Source of the DNA: Caulobacterales bacterium
Lineage (GTDB): Bacteria; Pseudomonadota; Alphaproteobacteria; Caulobacterales; Caulobacteraceae
Assembly (NCBI GenBank): GCA_947474805.1
Contig: CANJKM010000003.1
Span: forward strand, 1-44,017
Direction of reading: 5' to 3'
DNA length: 44,017 nt
Shown: piece after piece, positions 27,468 through 36,738 of the stretch
How positions within the stretch are numbered: the first letter of the stretch is position 1
Layout: the number at the start of each line of letters is the position of its first letter
Made by a program: the position numbers and the translations under genes
The notes under the pieces: model-generated
The model's input: only the letters and a program-made list of their open reading frames with translations
Told to the model about the DNA's origin: nothing
Database searches by the model: none

Positions 27468-27938
27468 ATGCCGATGGACCTGACGGGCCCCCTCAAGATC
27501 GCTCTGCCGGACGCCGCGGCGACCGCGCGGCTGGGCGCGGTCCTGGCCCGGATTCTGCGCCCCGGCGACGCCCTCTGCCTGTCGGGCCCGCTCGGCGCCG
27601 GAAAGACCGAACTGGCGCGCGGCCTGATCCGCGCCCTGGCCGGGCCCGAGGAGGAGGTTCCGAGCCCGACCTTCACCCTGGTCCAGCTCTACGACACGCC
27701 CGGCCTCGCCCTGGCCCATTTCGACCTATACCGGCTGGAAAGCCCGCGGGAGGCCGAAGAGCTGGGGCTGGAGGAGGCCTTGATCGATGGCGCGGCCGTG
27801 ATCGAATGGCCGCAGCGGCTGGGCGAGGACGCTCAACCGAAGGATCGACTCAGCCTAGACCTGAAGCAGGAGGGCGAGGGCCGCGTCGCGGTCCTGATCC
27901 CGCACGGCTCGTTCAAGGGACGCAGGCTTGAGGACTGA
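27468..27938 (+). CDS. tsaE: tRNA threonylcarbamoyladenosine biosynthesis ATPase TsaE
   Basis: 156 residues. Walker A is SGPLGAGKTELARGLIRAL, followed by VPSPTFTLVQLYDTPGLALAHFDLYRLESPREAEELGLEEAL and VIEWPQRLGE, all diagnostic of TsaE (YjeE). It supports TsaB/TsaD in making t6A37 of tRNA. ATG 27468 has GGGAGA ten bases upstream; ATG 27450 and 27474 in the same frame are alternatives. The next gene, amgK, starts inside the tsaE 3' end, an order also known in other proteobacteria. Confidence 0.93.
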   Translation: MPMDLTGPLKIALPDAAATARLGAVLARILRPGDALCLSGPLGAGKTELARGLIRALAGPEEEVPSPTFTLVQLYDTPGLALAHFDLYRLESPREAEELGLEEALIDGAAVIEWPQRLGEDAQPKDRLSLDLKQEGEGRVAVLIPHGSFKGRRLED

Positions 27939-29019
27939 TCGCGAAGCGGCCAAGGCGGCCTTCCTGGAAGCGAACGGGCTCGGCGACGTCAGCCGATCGC
28001 CCCTGCCCCAGGACGCCTCGACCCGGGCGTACGAGCGGCTGGTTCGGCCGAACGGCGATACGTTGATTTTCATGGATCAACCTCCGGCGCTGGAGAGCGT
28101 CCCCTGCCCGCCGGACGCCAGCCCCGAGCAGCGGGCCGCGCTCGGCTTCAACGCCCTCTATCGCCTCGCCGCCGGGCGGGTGGACGCCTTCCTCGCCTGC
28201 GCCGGCTGGCTTTGCGACCAGGGTCTCTCGGCTCCCCGCGTGATCGCCGCCGACGCCGCGCAAGGCCTCGCGGTGCTGGAGGACCTCGGCACGGCCATGT
28301 ACGCGACCGTGCTCGCCGACGGCGGCGACGAAGCGCTGCTCTACGACACGGCGATAGACGCCCTGCTGCACCTGCACGCCGTCGCGCCCCCCGCCGTCCT
28401 GGAGGGGCACGGCGCCCGCTGGCCGCTCTTGAGTTACGACGGCGTCGCCCTGAAGTTCGGCCACGACCTGTTCGTCGACTGGTTCCCCAAGCTGAAGCCG
28501 CAGGTCGCCTTCGACGATGCGGCCCGCGAGAGCTACGACGACGCCTGGGCCAGGGTGCGGGCGCGGGGCGAGGCCGGGGCCAGCGTCTTCTGCCACCGCG
28601 ACTATCACGCCGAGAACCTGATCTGGCTGGAGGATCGCGAGGGACCCCGGCGGGTCGGGATGATCGACTTCCAGGACGCGCTCCTGGCCCATCCGGTCTG
28701 GGACCTTTCGATGCTGCTGCACGACGCCCGCCGGCAGATCAGCCCGCAGATCGAGGAACGATCCCTGGCCCGCTATCTCGCCGCCCGGCCCCAGCTCGAC
28801 GCCGAGCGGTTCATCGACGACTACAAGTCGCTGGGCGCCCTCAACGTCATCCGGATCATCGGCATCTTCTCGCGGCTGGTCACCCGCGACGGCAAGCCCA
28901 AGTATCTGGCCTTCATGCCCCGGCTCTGGGGCTATCTCGACCGCTGCCTCGACGCCTCGGCCCTGGCCGAGGTCCGCGCCTGGCTCGACGCCCATGTGCC
29001 GCCCGAGCTGCGACATTGA
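27928..29019 (+). CDS. amgK: N-acetylmuramate/N-acetylglucosamine 1-kinase AmgK
   Basis: 363 residues of the aminoglycoside phosphotransferase-like kinase fold. SPLPQDASTRAYERLV and LIFMDQPPALES form the N-terminal lobe; VFCHRDYHAENLIWL (about 217-231) is the catalytic loop and RRVGMIDFQDALLAHPVWDLSMLL the metal-binding segment. AmgK phosphorylates MurNAc at C-1 so that recycled sugar re-enters wall synthesis without GlcN-6-P. Its partner MurU is encoded next. TTG 27928 overlaps tsaE by 11 bases and is preceded by AAGGGACGCAGG. Confidence 0.92.
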   Translation: MRTDREAAKAAFLEANGLGDVSRSPLPQDASTRAYERLVRPNGDTLIFMDQPPALESVPCPPDASPEQRAALGFNALYRLAAGRVDAFLACAGWLCDQGLSAPRVIAADAAQGLAVLEDLGTAMYATVLADGGDEALLYDTAIDALLHLHAVAPPAVLEGHGARWPLLSYDGVALKFGHDLFVDWFPKLKPQVAFDDAARESYDDAWARVRARGEAGASVFCHRDYHAENLIWLEDREGPRRVGMIDFQDALLAHPVWDLSMLLHDARRQISPQIEERSLARYLAARPQLDAERFIDDYKSLGALNVIRIIGIFSRLVTRDGKPKYLAFMPRLWGYLDRCLDASALAEVRAWLDAHVPPELRH

Positions 29020-29726
29020 GCGCGCCCACGACAGCCATGGTTCTCGCGGCGGGGCTAGGCACTCGCATGCGGCCGCTGACCAACGACCGGCCCAAGGCGC
29101 TGGTCGAGGTCGGGGGCAAGGCCCTGGTCGATCACGCCCTGGATAGGCTGGTCGAGGCCGGCGTCACCCGCGCCGTGGTCAATGTCCACTATTTCGCCGA
29201 CGCGCTTGAGGCGCATCTGAAGGCCCGCGCCACGCCGGCCATCGCCATCTCCGACGAGCGCGCCCTGCTGCTCGAGACTGGCGGCGGACTGAAGAAGGCG
29301 CGGCCTCTCCTCGGCGAGGGGCCCATCTTCGTCGCCAACATAGACTCGGTCTGGACCGAGACCGCGCCCGCCCTGAACGCCTTGGCCGAGGCCTGGGACC
29401 CCGAGCGGATGGACGCCCTCCTGCTGCTCGCCCCGCTGAGCCAGACCCTGGGCTTCGACGGCCCGGGCGACTTCTTCCGCGCCGAGGACGGGCGCCTCTC
29501 CCATCGCGGCGGCGCGGCCTCAGCCCCCTACGCCTATGTCGGCTTCCAGATCTTCAAGCCCGCGCTGGTCGATGGCGGCCCGGACAACGCCCCCTTCTCG
29601 ATCTTCCCGAGCTGGATGGCGGCGGCGGAGAGGGGCCGGCTCTTCGGCGTGGTGCTGGACGGCTTCTGGATGCACGTCGGCGACCCGGAGGCCCGCGACG
29701 CCGCCGAGGCGCGGCTAGCCTCTTGA
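29016..29726 (+). CDS. murU: N-acetylmuramate alpha-1-phosphate uridylyltransferase MurU
   Basis: 236 residues of the nucleotidyltransferase family. AMVLAAGLGTRMRPLTNDRPKALVEVGGKALVDHALDRL is the N-terminal signature; LLETGGGLKKARPLLG and FVANIDSVWTE contain the metal-binding and substrate regions; GFWMHVGDPEARDAAE ends the fold. It makes UDP-MurNAc from MurNAc-1-P produced by AmgK, completing the recycling shortcut. TTG 29016 overlaps the amgK stop as TTGA; ATG 29037 would begin within the first strand and is less likely. Confidence 0.92.
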   Translation: MSAPTTAMVLAAGLGTRMRPLTNDRPKALVEVGGKALVDHALDRLVEAGVTRAVVNVHYFADALEAHLKARATPAIAISDERALLLETGGGLKKARPLLGEGPIFVANIDSVWTETAPALNALAEAWDPERMDALLLLAPLSQTLGFDGPGDFFRAEDGRLSHRGGAASAPYAYVGFQIFKPALVDGGPDNAPFSIFPSWMAAAERGRLFGVVLDGFWMHVGDPEARDAAEARLAS

Positions 29727-32700
29727 GCTTCGTCCTCGCAGGACCCGGCCCCCGCTGGCTGACCATAGCGGCCCACCGGCCCTTCCTTGCCGATCTGGCG
29801 TCGGGCCTGCTCAAGACCCTTCAGCCTCGCGGCCCGGAAGCCCTAGCCGACGCCGTGGTCCTCGTCCCCACCCGCCGCGCCGCCCGCGCCCTGGCCGAAG
29901 CCTTCGTCGAGGCTGGCGGCGGCAAGGCTCTGCTGCTGCCCCAGATCCGCGCGCTCGGCGACCTCGACGAGGGCGAGCCGCCGTTCGAGGCCGGCGCCTG
30001 GGCGCTCGACCTGCCCGCCGCCGTCTCGCCCCTGCGCCGCCGCTTCGAACTGGCTAGGCTGGTGCTCGACCACAACAAGTTCGACCGCCCCATCGGACCG
30101 TCCGAGGCCCTGGCCCTGGCCGACGCCCTGGCCGGTTTTCTCGACAGTCTGCAGATCGAGGAGAAGGTCGATCCCGCCAAGGTCGAGACCCTGGTCGAGG
30201 GCGACCACGCCGCCCACTGGCGCCGCTCGGCCGACTTCCTCGCCATCGCCACCAAGCTCTGGCCCGAGCGGCTGAACGCGCTTGGCCTGATCGACCTGAC
30301 CGAGCGGCGAGTCCGGCTGCTCCGCCTGCTGGAAAGACAGTGGACCGAGCATCCGCCCCAAGGGGTGGTCGTGGCCGCGGGCTCGACCGGCACCGGCCCG
30401 GCCACCGCCGCCCTCCTGGGCGTCATCGCGGGCCTGCCGCAAGGGGCGGTGGTGCTGCCGGGACTGGACCAGGACCTCGCCTCCGACGTCTGGGAGGCGG
30501 TGGAGGCCGGACATCCGCAGGAGCCGATGCGGACACTTCTCGCGCGCCACGGGCTGTCCCGCGACCAGGTCGCTCGCTGGCCCGCGCCGGAGACGGCGGC
30601 GGAGGAGACGCGGGGGCGCTCGCGCCGCCGGCTGATCAACGAAGCCTTGAGGCCGGCCGAAACCACCGACGACTGGCTGCGCGTCATCGCCAATCTGCGG
30701 GAAGAGGGTCGCAAGGCCGGCGCCGACCCGATCGCCGAGGGGATGCAGGGCCTCAGCCTCCTCACCGCGCGCGGTGAGGAAGAGGCCGCCTCCGCCTGCG
30801 CCCTCCTGCTGCGCGAAGCCCTGGAGACGCCCGGCAAGACCGCCGCCCTGATCACCCCCGACGCCGCCCTGGCCCGCCGGGTCTCCGCGAGGCTCTGCCG
30901 CTGGGGTATCGAGGCCGACGCCAGCCAGGGAGCCGCCCTGGCCGGCTGCCCGGTCGGGACGCTGCTGAGCGCGGTGGCGGGGCTGTCCGCCGACCCGTGC
31001 GATCCGGTGCGCCTGCTGGCGGTGCTGAAACACCCCCTGACCCGCAATCTCGCCGCCCACCGCTGGGCGAATGTGCTGGAGGCCGACGCCCTGCGCGGGC
31101 CGCGCGCCGACTGGGACGGCTATCTGACCAAGCTGGAGACCGCCGCCCTGCCGGGCGAGGACGGCAAGCCGCGTTCGGACGCCCGGCTGGAGAGTCTTTC
31201 GGGCGCCGCCGAGTTGCTGGACGAGCTGCGCCTGGCGCTGGCCCCCGCCGCCTACGCCTTCGAAGACGGCCCGGCCACCGCCGGCGAGGCCGCCCGGGCG
31301 CTCGCCGAAAGCATCGAGGTCCTGGCCGGGTCCGCCGCCTGGGCCGGTCCCGCGGGCGAATCCGCCGCCGGCCTGATCGCCGGGCTGATGGAGGAGGCCG
31401 AACCCCTCGGCTCCCTCTCCGCCCAGGGCTTCGCCGCCCTGATCGAAACCCTGACCGGCGAGGCCGCCGTCCGCGGCGCGGGCGCCCATCCGCGCCTCCT
31501 GATCCTCGGCGCCCTGGAGGCCCGCCTTGTCCGCGCCGACCGCCTGATCCTGGCGGGGCTGGAGGAAGGCGTCTGGCCCCAGGGCGCGCCGCTCGATCCC
31601 TTCCTGTCGCGGCCGATGCGGACAAGGCTCGGTCTGCCCTCGCCCGAGCGGCGGCTCGGCCTCTCGGCCCACGATTTCGTCCAGGCCGCCTGCGCGCCCG
31701 AGGTGGTACTGATCACTTCCGAGCGCCGGGGCGCGGCGCCCGCCGTGCAGTCGCGCTGGCTCTGGCGGCTGAAGACCCTGGTCGGCGGTTCCGGGGCGCA
31801 GCTGCCGGGCCGCGACGACATATTGGAGATCGCCCGTGCGCTGGACGCCGCCGATCCCAACCCGCCCGAAAGCCTGAAGCCCGCGCCGCGCCCGGCCCCC
31901 GCGCCGCCCGTGGACCTGCGCCCGCGTGAACTGCCCGTCACCGGGGTCGAGACCTGGGTGCGCGACCCCTACGCCCTCTACGCCCGCAAGATTCTCAACC
32001 TGAAGGTTATGGCCCCGCCCGCCGAGCGGGCCGAGGCCCGGACGCGCGGCACCGCCATCCACGCCGCCTTCGAGGCCTTCGCCAAGGGCTGGGATCAGGC
32101 GCGGAGCGACGAGGCCGCCGCCGACGCCTTCGCCATAAGCTATCTGGACAACCTGCGCGCCGCCGGCATGGCCGAGGCCGGCCTCGCCCGCGAGAACCCG
32201 CTCGCCCATCGCGCCGGCCTCTGGGCCGCGGGGATCGAGCGCGAGCGCCGAGCTTCCAATCCCGAAGTCCAGGTCGAGGCCAGGGGCGAGACCATCCTCA
32301 AGGGCTTCCCCGCAGGGGATTTCAAACTGACGGCGCGGGCCGACCGGATCGAGCGATCCCAGGGCGAGGGCCATGTGCTCGACTTCAAGACCGGCGGCGC
32401 CCCGACCACCAAGATGGTCGCGACCGGCTTCTCGCCGCAGCTGACCCTGACCGCCACGATTCTCGAGCGGGGCGGGTTCGGCCCGCCCGCCCGGCCAGGC
32501 CAGCTCCTCTATCTGCGCGTCACCGGCCGCAAGCCCGCCGGGGAGGTGGTCGACGCCGTCGGTAAGGACCACACCTCGGCGGATCTGGCCGCCGCCGCCG
32601 TGGCCGGGCTGACCCAGCTGATCAGCCGCTACGACCAGCCGGAGCAGGGCTACGCCTCCCGCATCGCGCCGCAGTTTGTGAAGGCCTATCCGGGCGACTA

Positions 32701-32755
32701 CGACCATCTGGCGCGGGTGCGCGAATGGTCCGCCGCCGGGGAGGAGGACGAATGA
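29723..32755 (+). CDS. addB: Double-strand break repair protein AddB (alphaproteobacterial type)
   Basis: 1010 residues, as expected for AddB. The inactivated helicase-like N-terminus begins ILVPTRRAARALAEAF-like text (VVLVPTRRAARALAEAF near 47-63). The C-terminal RecB-type nuclease domain has TRGTAIHAAFEAFAKGW, LKGFPAGDFKLTARADRIE and HVLDFKTGGAPTTKM, followed by QLTLTATILERGGF, giving the H, D, D-x-K and Q residues of the nuclease site. The cysteines that hold an Fe-S cluster in Bacillus AddB are not evident around DPYALYARKIL. With AddA it resects double-strand ends. TTG 29723 overlaps the murU stop as TTGA. Confidence 0.93.
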   Translation: MSFVLAGPGPRWLTIAAHRPFLADLASGLLKTLQPRGPEALADAVVLVPTRRAARALAEAFVEAGGGKALLLPQIRALGDLDEGEPPFEAGAWALDLPAAVSPLRRRFELARLVLDHNKFDRPIGPSEALALADALAGFLDSLQIEEKVDPAKVETLVEGDHAAHWRRSADFLAIATKLWPERLNALGLIDLTERRVRLLRLLERQWTEHPPQGVVVAAGSTGTGPATAALLGVIAGLPQGAVVLPGLDQDLASDVWEAVEAGHPQEPMRTLLARHGLSRDQVARWPAPETAAEETRGRSRRRLINEALRPAETTDDWLRVIANLREEGRKAGADPIAEGMQGLSLLTARGEEEAASACALLLREALETPGKTAALITPDAALARRVSARLCRWGIEADASQGAALAGCPVGTLLSAVAGLSADPCDPVRLLAVLKHPLTRNLAAHRWANVLEADALRGPRADWDGYLTKLETAALPGEDGKPRSDARLESLSGAAELLDELRLALAPAAYAFEDGPATAGEAARALAESIEVLAGSAAWAGPAGESAAGLIAGLMEEAEPLGSLSAQGFAALIETLTGEAAVRGAGAHPRLLILGALEARLVRADRLILAGLEEGVWPQGAPLDPFLSRPMRTRLGLPSPERRLGLSAHDFVQAACAPEVVLITSERRGAAPAVQSRWLWRLKTLVGGSGAQLPGRDDILEIARALDAADPNPPESLKPAPRPAPAPPVDLRPRELPVTGVETWVRDPYALYARKILNLKVMAPPAERAEARTRGTAIHAAFEAFAKGWDQARSDEAAADAFAISYLDNLRAAGMAEAGLARENPLAHRAGLWAAGIERERRASNPEVQVEARGETILKGFPAGDFKLTARADRIERSQGEGHVLDFKTGGAPTTKMVATGFSPQLTLTATILERGGFGPPARPGQLLYLRVTGRKPAGEVVDAVGKDHTSADLAAAAVAGLTQLISRYDQPEQGYASRIAPQFVKAYPGDYDHLARVREWSAAGEEDE

Positions 32756-35700
32756 TCGTCGCCGATCCGCAGAGATTAGCCGCCGACCCGCGCGCCTCGG
32801 CCTTCGTCTCGGCCAACGCCGGCGCCGGCAAGACCACCACCCTGGTCAGCCGCGTGGCGCGGCTGCTGCTGGCCGGGGCCGAGCCCTCGGCCATCCTCTG
32901 CGTCACCTACACCAAGGCGGCCGCCGCCGAGATGCAGCGCCGCCTGTTCCAGCGGCTCGGGTCCTGGGCGGTCATGCCCGACGCCAAGCTGGCGCAGGCC
33001 CTGGCCGAACTCGGCGAGCCGGGCCAGGAGCTGCCCCGCGCCCGAAAGCTGTTCGCCCAGGCGCTCGAGACCCCCGGCGGGCTGAAGATCCAGACCGTCC
33101 ACGCCTTCTGCGAGCGCTTGCTGCGCCGCTTCCCGCTGGAAGCGGGGATCGCGCCGGGCTTCCGGGTGATGGAGGACGCCGCCGCCGCCGAGACCGCCGC
33201 GGCCGCGCGGGCGCGGATCGCCGGGATGGCCATGGCTGGGACCAACGGCTTCCTCTCCGACGCCTACGCCCGCTTCGCCGTCCAGCTGGCCTTCGACGAT
33301 TTCGAGGCCATGTTCACCGCCTTCGAGAGCCAGCGCGAACCGATCGCCGATTTCGTGGCCGAGCACGGGGGCCTGGCCGGCCTGCCCGACGCCGTGCGCG
33401 AACTCTGCGAGCTCGACGAACTGCGCGACGCCGAGGCGGTCGAGACCGGCGCGGTCCTGCCCCCCGCGCTCGACCCGTCCCGCTGGCTGAGAGCGGCCGC
33501 CGCCCTGGCCCAGGGCACCGAGAAAACCGACCAGCCGCGCGGCCGCCTCTGCCAGGCGGTGGCCGAGGCCGCCCTATCGGGCGTTCCCATGCTGGAGACC
33601 GCCAAGGAGATCTTCTTCACCGGGACCGGTCAGCCCCGCGCCAACCTCGCCACCAAGGGGGTCGACGGCGCCGTGGCCGACTGGCTGCGCGAGGAACAGG
33701 CGCGGCTGCAGGCTGCGTTCGAAGAGGCGCGCGCCCAGCGGGTCGCCGACGACACCCTCAACGCCCTGGTGCTGGGCGCCTGGTACGCCCAGGCCTACGC
33801 CGAGGAGAAGGCCGAGCGGGGCGCGCTCGACTTCGCCGACCTGATCGACCGGTCCAAGGCCCTGCTCGCCGAGCGGCCCGACGCCGCCTGGGTGCTCTAC
33901 AAACTCGACGGCGGCATCGACCACCTCCTGATCGACGAGGCCCAGGACACCGCGCCCGACCAGTGGGCCATCGTCCGCCAGCTGACCGCCGAATTCTTCT
34001 CGGGCGACGCCGGGACGGGCCGCAGGCTCGAACGCACCATCTTCGCCGTGGGCGACGAGAAACAATCGATCTTCTCCTTCCAGGGCGCGGCGCCCGAATA
34101 TCTGAAGCGCGAGACCCTCTACTACCAAGGGCTGGTCCTGGCCGCCGAGCGGGGCTTCCACGACCTGCGGATGATCGACAGCTGGCGCTCCGCCCCCGAG
34201 GTGCTGGCCTATGTCGACGGCGCCTTCCAGCCGCCCGAGCTGCTGCAGGGGCTGCTGGCCCGGACCGCGCTCGCTGACGAGGACTTGCTCAAACATATCG
34301 CCAAGCGCGCCGACCACGGCGGGGTGGTCGACCTCTGGCCGTTGGAGCGCGAGGAGGAGGCGGCCGAACGCCCCGCCTGGGACGCGCCGGTCGATATCGC
34401 CGTCGCGGGCAACGCCTGGCGGCGCCTGGCCGAAAAGATCGCCGCCGAGATCAAGGCCATGGTCACGCGCGGCGAAGCCGTCCACGACCACCGCGACCGC
34501 ACCAAAATGCGGCCGGTGGGCTATGGCGACATCCTGATCCTGGTGCGCAAGCGCAAGCGGATGTTCGACGAACTGCTGCGCGCCCTGCGCCGCCAGGGCG
34601 TGCCGGTGGCGGGGGCCGACCGGCTGGCCCTGGCCGAGCACATCGCCTTCGACGACCTCCTCGCGCTCGGCCGGTTCGTGCTCTTCCCGACCGACGACCT
34701 GTCGCTCGCCGCCCTGCTCCGCAGCCCCTTCTGCGACCTGGACGAACAGGCGCTGTTCGATCTCATTCAGCCCCGCGAGGGCAAGCTCTGGCCCGCCCTG
34801 ACCGAGAAGGCGCAGACCACGCCCGCTTTGAATGCGGCCCACCGCTTCCTGGACTGGGCGCTGAGGGCGGGCCGGGATCGGCCGCCGTTCGAGTTTTACG
34901 GCCGGGTGATGTCGCGCCTGGACGAGCAGGGCCGCTCCATGCGGGCGCGATTCGCCACAAGACTGGGCTCCGAAGCGCTCGACGCCGCCGACGAGTTCCT
35001 GGCCGAAGCGCTCAACGCCGAACAGCGTGGCGTGCGCGAGCTGGAAGGTTTCGTCGACGCCCTCTCCCGCCTCAAGCTCGTGGTCAAGCGCGAGATGGAC
35101 GAGCCGCGCGGCGAGGTGCGGATCATGACCGCCCACGGGGCCAAGGGGCTCGAGGCGCCCGTCGTCTTCCTGCCCGAGACCGTCGGCGCCGGCGGCGGGC
35201 GCGGCTCGCCCCTGCTGGCGGTCGAAGGCGGCGGCTTCCTCTGGTGCGGCTCGGAGAAGAACGACTGCCCCGCCTCCCGCCTCGCCCGCGAACGGCGCAA
35301 GAAGAAGGGCGAGGACGAGGCTCTGCGCCTGCTCTACGTCGCCCTGACCCGCGCCCGGGATAGGTTGATTGTCGCCGGGCGAGTCAATGCAACCGCCAAG
35401 GAGGAAAACATCAAGGGCTGGTGGGCGCCTCTCTGCGCCGCCTTCGAGCGCCTGCCGGTCCGCGAGACCGCCAGCGCCTCGGGCCTGACCGTCAAACGCT
35501 ACGGCAAGGATCCTCAGCTTCTGGGTCCGGGCGCCGCCGAGCCTGCTCAAGCCTTTGTCGTGCCGGGCTGGGCGCTCCGCCCAGCGCCCCCCGAGCCGCC
35601 CGCCCTGCGCTACGCCGCGCCCTCAACCCTGGCCGAGGCGGGCAAGGGCCCGGCGCCCTCGCCGCTGATCCTCGCTGGCGGGCTCGGTCGGTTCCGGCGG

Positions 35701-36207
35701 GGCCTGTTGGTCCACCGGCTGCTGGAGCTGCTGCCCGACCTCCCGCCCGCCGCCTGGGAGGACGCCGCCCGCCGCCTGCTCGACAAGGAGCGTGACCTGA
35801 CCCCGGCCCAGAAGGCCGAGATCGCGGGGGCGGCGCTGGCCGTCCTGCGCGATCCCCGCTTCGCCGAGGTGTTCGGCCCCGGCAGCCGGGCCGAGGCGGC
35901 GGTGGCGGGCAAGGCGGCGGGCCTGCCCGAGGGCCTGGCCATCTCCGGCCGGGTCGACCGGATGCTGATCACGCCGGACCGGATCCTGGTGGCCGACTTC
36001 AAGTCCAACCGCCCCGCCCCGGCCAGCGTCGAGGCCACCGACGAAGCCTATCTCACCCAGATGGCGGTCTATGTGGCGGTGCTGCGCGAGGCCTTCCCCG
36101 GCCGGGCGGTCGAGGCGGCCCTGGTCTGGACCGACGGCCCGGCCCTGATGCCCATTCCCGAACACGTGATCGCGCAGCGGCTGGCCGCCCTGAAGGTGAA
36201 CAGTTGA
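32752..36207 (+). CDS. addA: Double-strand break repair helicase-nuclease AddA
   Basis: 1151 residues of the UvrD/RecB family. Motif I is SANAGAGKTTTLVSRVARLLL (20-40), with VTYTKAAAAEMQRRL (motif Ia), HLLIDEAQDTAPDQW (II), FAVGDEKQSIFSFQGAAPE (III), VRIMTAHGAKGLEAPVVFLPE (V) and LRLLYVALTRARDRLIVAG (VI). The nuclease domain at the C-terminus holds ISGRVDRMLITPDRILVADFKSNRPAP and TDEAYLTQMAVYVAVLREAFPG. ATG 32752 follows GGAGG and overlaps the addB stop by 4 bases (ATGA). Confidence 0.95.
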   Translation: MIVADPQRLAADPRASAFVSANAGAGKTTTLVSRVARLLLAGAEPSAILCVTYTKAAAAEMQRRLFQRLGSWAVMPDAKLAQALAELGEPGQELPRARKLFAQALETPGGLKIQTVHAFCERLLRRFPLEAGIAPGFRVMEDAAAAETAAAARARIAGMAMAGTNGFLSDAYARFAVQLAFDDFEAMFTAFESQREPIADFVAEHGGLAGLPDAVRELCELDELRDAEAVETGAVLPPALDPSRWLRAAAALAQGTEKTDQPRGRLCQAVAEAALSGVPMLETAKEIFFTGTGQPRANLATKGVDGAVADWLREEQARLQAAFEEARAQRVADDTLNALVLGAWYAQAYAEEKAERGALDFADLIDRSKALLAERPDAAWVLYKLDGGIDHLLIDEAQDTAPDQWAIVRQLTAEFFSGDAGTGRRLERTIFAVGDEKQSIFSFQGAAPEYLKRETLYYQGLVLAAERGFHDLRMIDSWRSAPEVLAYVDGAFQPPELLQGLLARTALADEDLLKHIAKRADHGGVVDLWPLEREEEAAERPAWDAPVDIAVAGNAWRRLAEKIAAEIKAMVTRGEAVHDHRDRTKMRPVGYGDILILVRKRKRMFDELLRALRRQGVPVAGADRLALAEHIAFDDLLALGRFVLFPTDDLSLAALLRSPFCDLDEQALFDLIQPREGKLWPALTEKAQTTPALNAAHRFLDWALRAGRDRPPFEFYGRVMSRLDEQGRSMRARFATRLGSEALDAADEFLAEALNAEQRGVRELEGFVDALSRLKLVVKREMDEPRGEVRIMTAHGAKGLEAPVVFLPETVGAGGGRGSPLLAVEGGGFLWCGSEKNDCPASRLARERRKKKGEDEALRLLYVALTRARDRLIVAGRVNATAKEENIKGWWAPLCAAFERLPVRETASASGLTVKRYGKDPQLLGPGAAEPAQAFVVPGWALRPAPPEPPALRYAAPSTLAEAGKGPAPSPLILAGGLGRFRRGLLVHRLLELLPDLPPAAWEDAARRLLDKERDLTPAQKAEIAGAALAVLRDPRFAEVFGPGSRAEAAVAGKAAGLPEGLAISGRVDRMLITPDRILVADFKSNRPAPASVEATDEAYLTQMAVYVAVLREAFPGRAVEAALVWTDGPALMPIPEHVIAQRLAALKVNS

Positions 36208-36291
36208 TGATGCGGGCCGCGCGCCCTACATCTCGTCGCTAGGGCTGTTAATGGACGCGCGTACCGCCGCGTCATGAAAGGAACTTTGGTC

Positions 36292-36624
36292 ATGGCCACC
36301 GTCACGGTCACCGACGACAATTTCGAGAGCGCCGTTCTGCAGGCGACCGGCCCCGTGCTGGTCGACTTCTGGGCCGAATGGTGCGGGCCCTGCAAACAGA
36401 TCGCCCCGGCGCTGGAGCAGATCGCCGAGGAATATTCGGGCCAGGTCACCATCGCCAAGGTGAACATCGAGGACAGCCCCACCACCCCCTCGCGCTACGG
36501 CGTGCGCGGCATCCCGACCCTGATGCTGTTCAAGGGCGGCCAGATGGCCTCGATGAAGGTCGGCGCCATGCCCAAGCAGAAGATCCTCGAGTGGCTGAAC
36601 GAGACGGGCGTCAACCCGGCGTAG
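36292..36624 (+). CDS. trxA: Thioredoxin 1
   Basis: 110 residues. The redox site is FWAEWCGPCKQIAP with Cys31 and Cys34; PVLVDFWAEW and the cis-proline segment RGIPTLMLFKGG are typical of TrxA. It is the general cytoplasmic disulfide reductant. ATG 36292 has AAAGGAAC at the correct distance; ATG 36274 in the same frame lies upstream of that site. It is 84 bases after addA, perhaps with its own promoter, and converges on folC. Confidence 0.95.
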   Translation: MATVTVTDDNFESAVLQATGPVLVDFWAEWCGPCKQIAPALEQIAEEYSGQVTIAKVNIEDSPTTPSRYGVRGIPTLMLFKGGQMASMKVGAMPKQKILEWLNETGVNPA

Positions 36625-36634
36625 CCCCGGTTAG

Positions 36635-36738
36635 CCCCCTCACCTAACCTCTCCCCACAGGGGAGAGGGATTGGGCTGAGTTTCCCCGCTCCGTTGAGGA
36701 GAGGGAGGGGACCCGCGCTAGCGGGGACGGCGAGGGGG
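36635..36738. repeat. Full-length interspersed palindromic repeat
   Basis: GCCCCCTCACCTAACCTCTC, CCCCACAGGGGAGAG, then CTCCGTTGAGGAGAGGGAGG, and an end of GGGGACCCGCGCTAGCGGGG with GGCGAGGGGG. It occupies almost the whole gap between the convergent trxA and folC stops and may serve both as a transcription end. It is more diverged from the 19356 and 25700 copies in its middle part. Confidence 0.8.

Noticed and set aside
29843-32707. Long minus-strand open frames opposite addB, and similar ones opposite addA (33574-35550)
   Set aside because: High GC content keeps antisense frames open. Their translations have no recognisable motif, while AddB and AddA motifs are clear on the plus strand.
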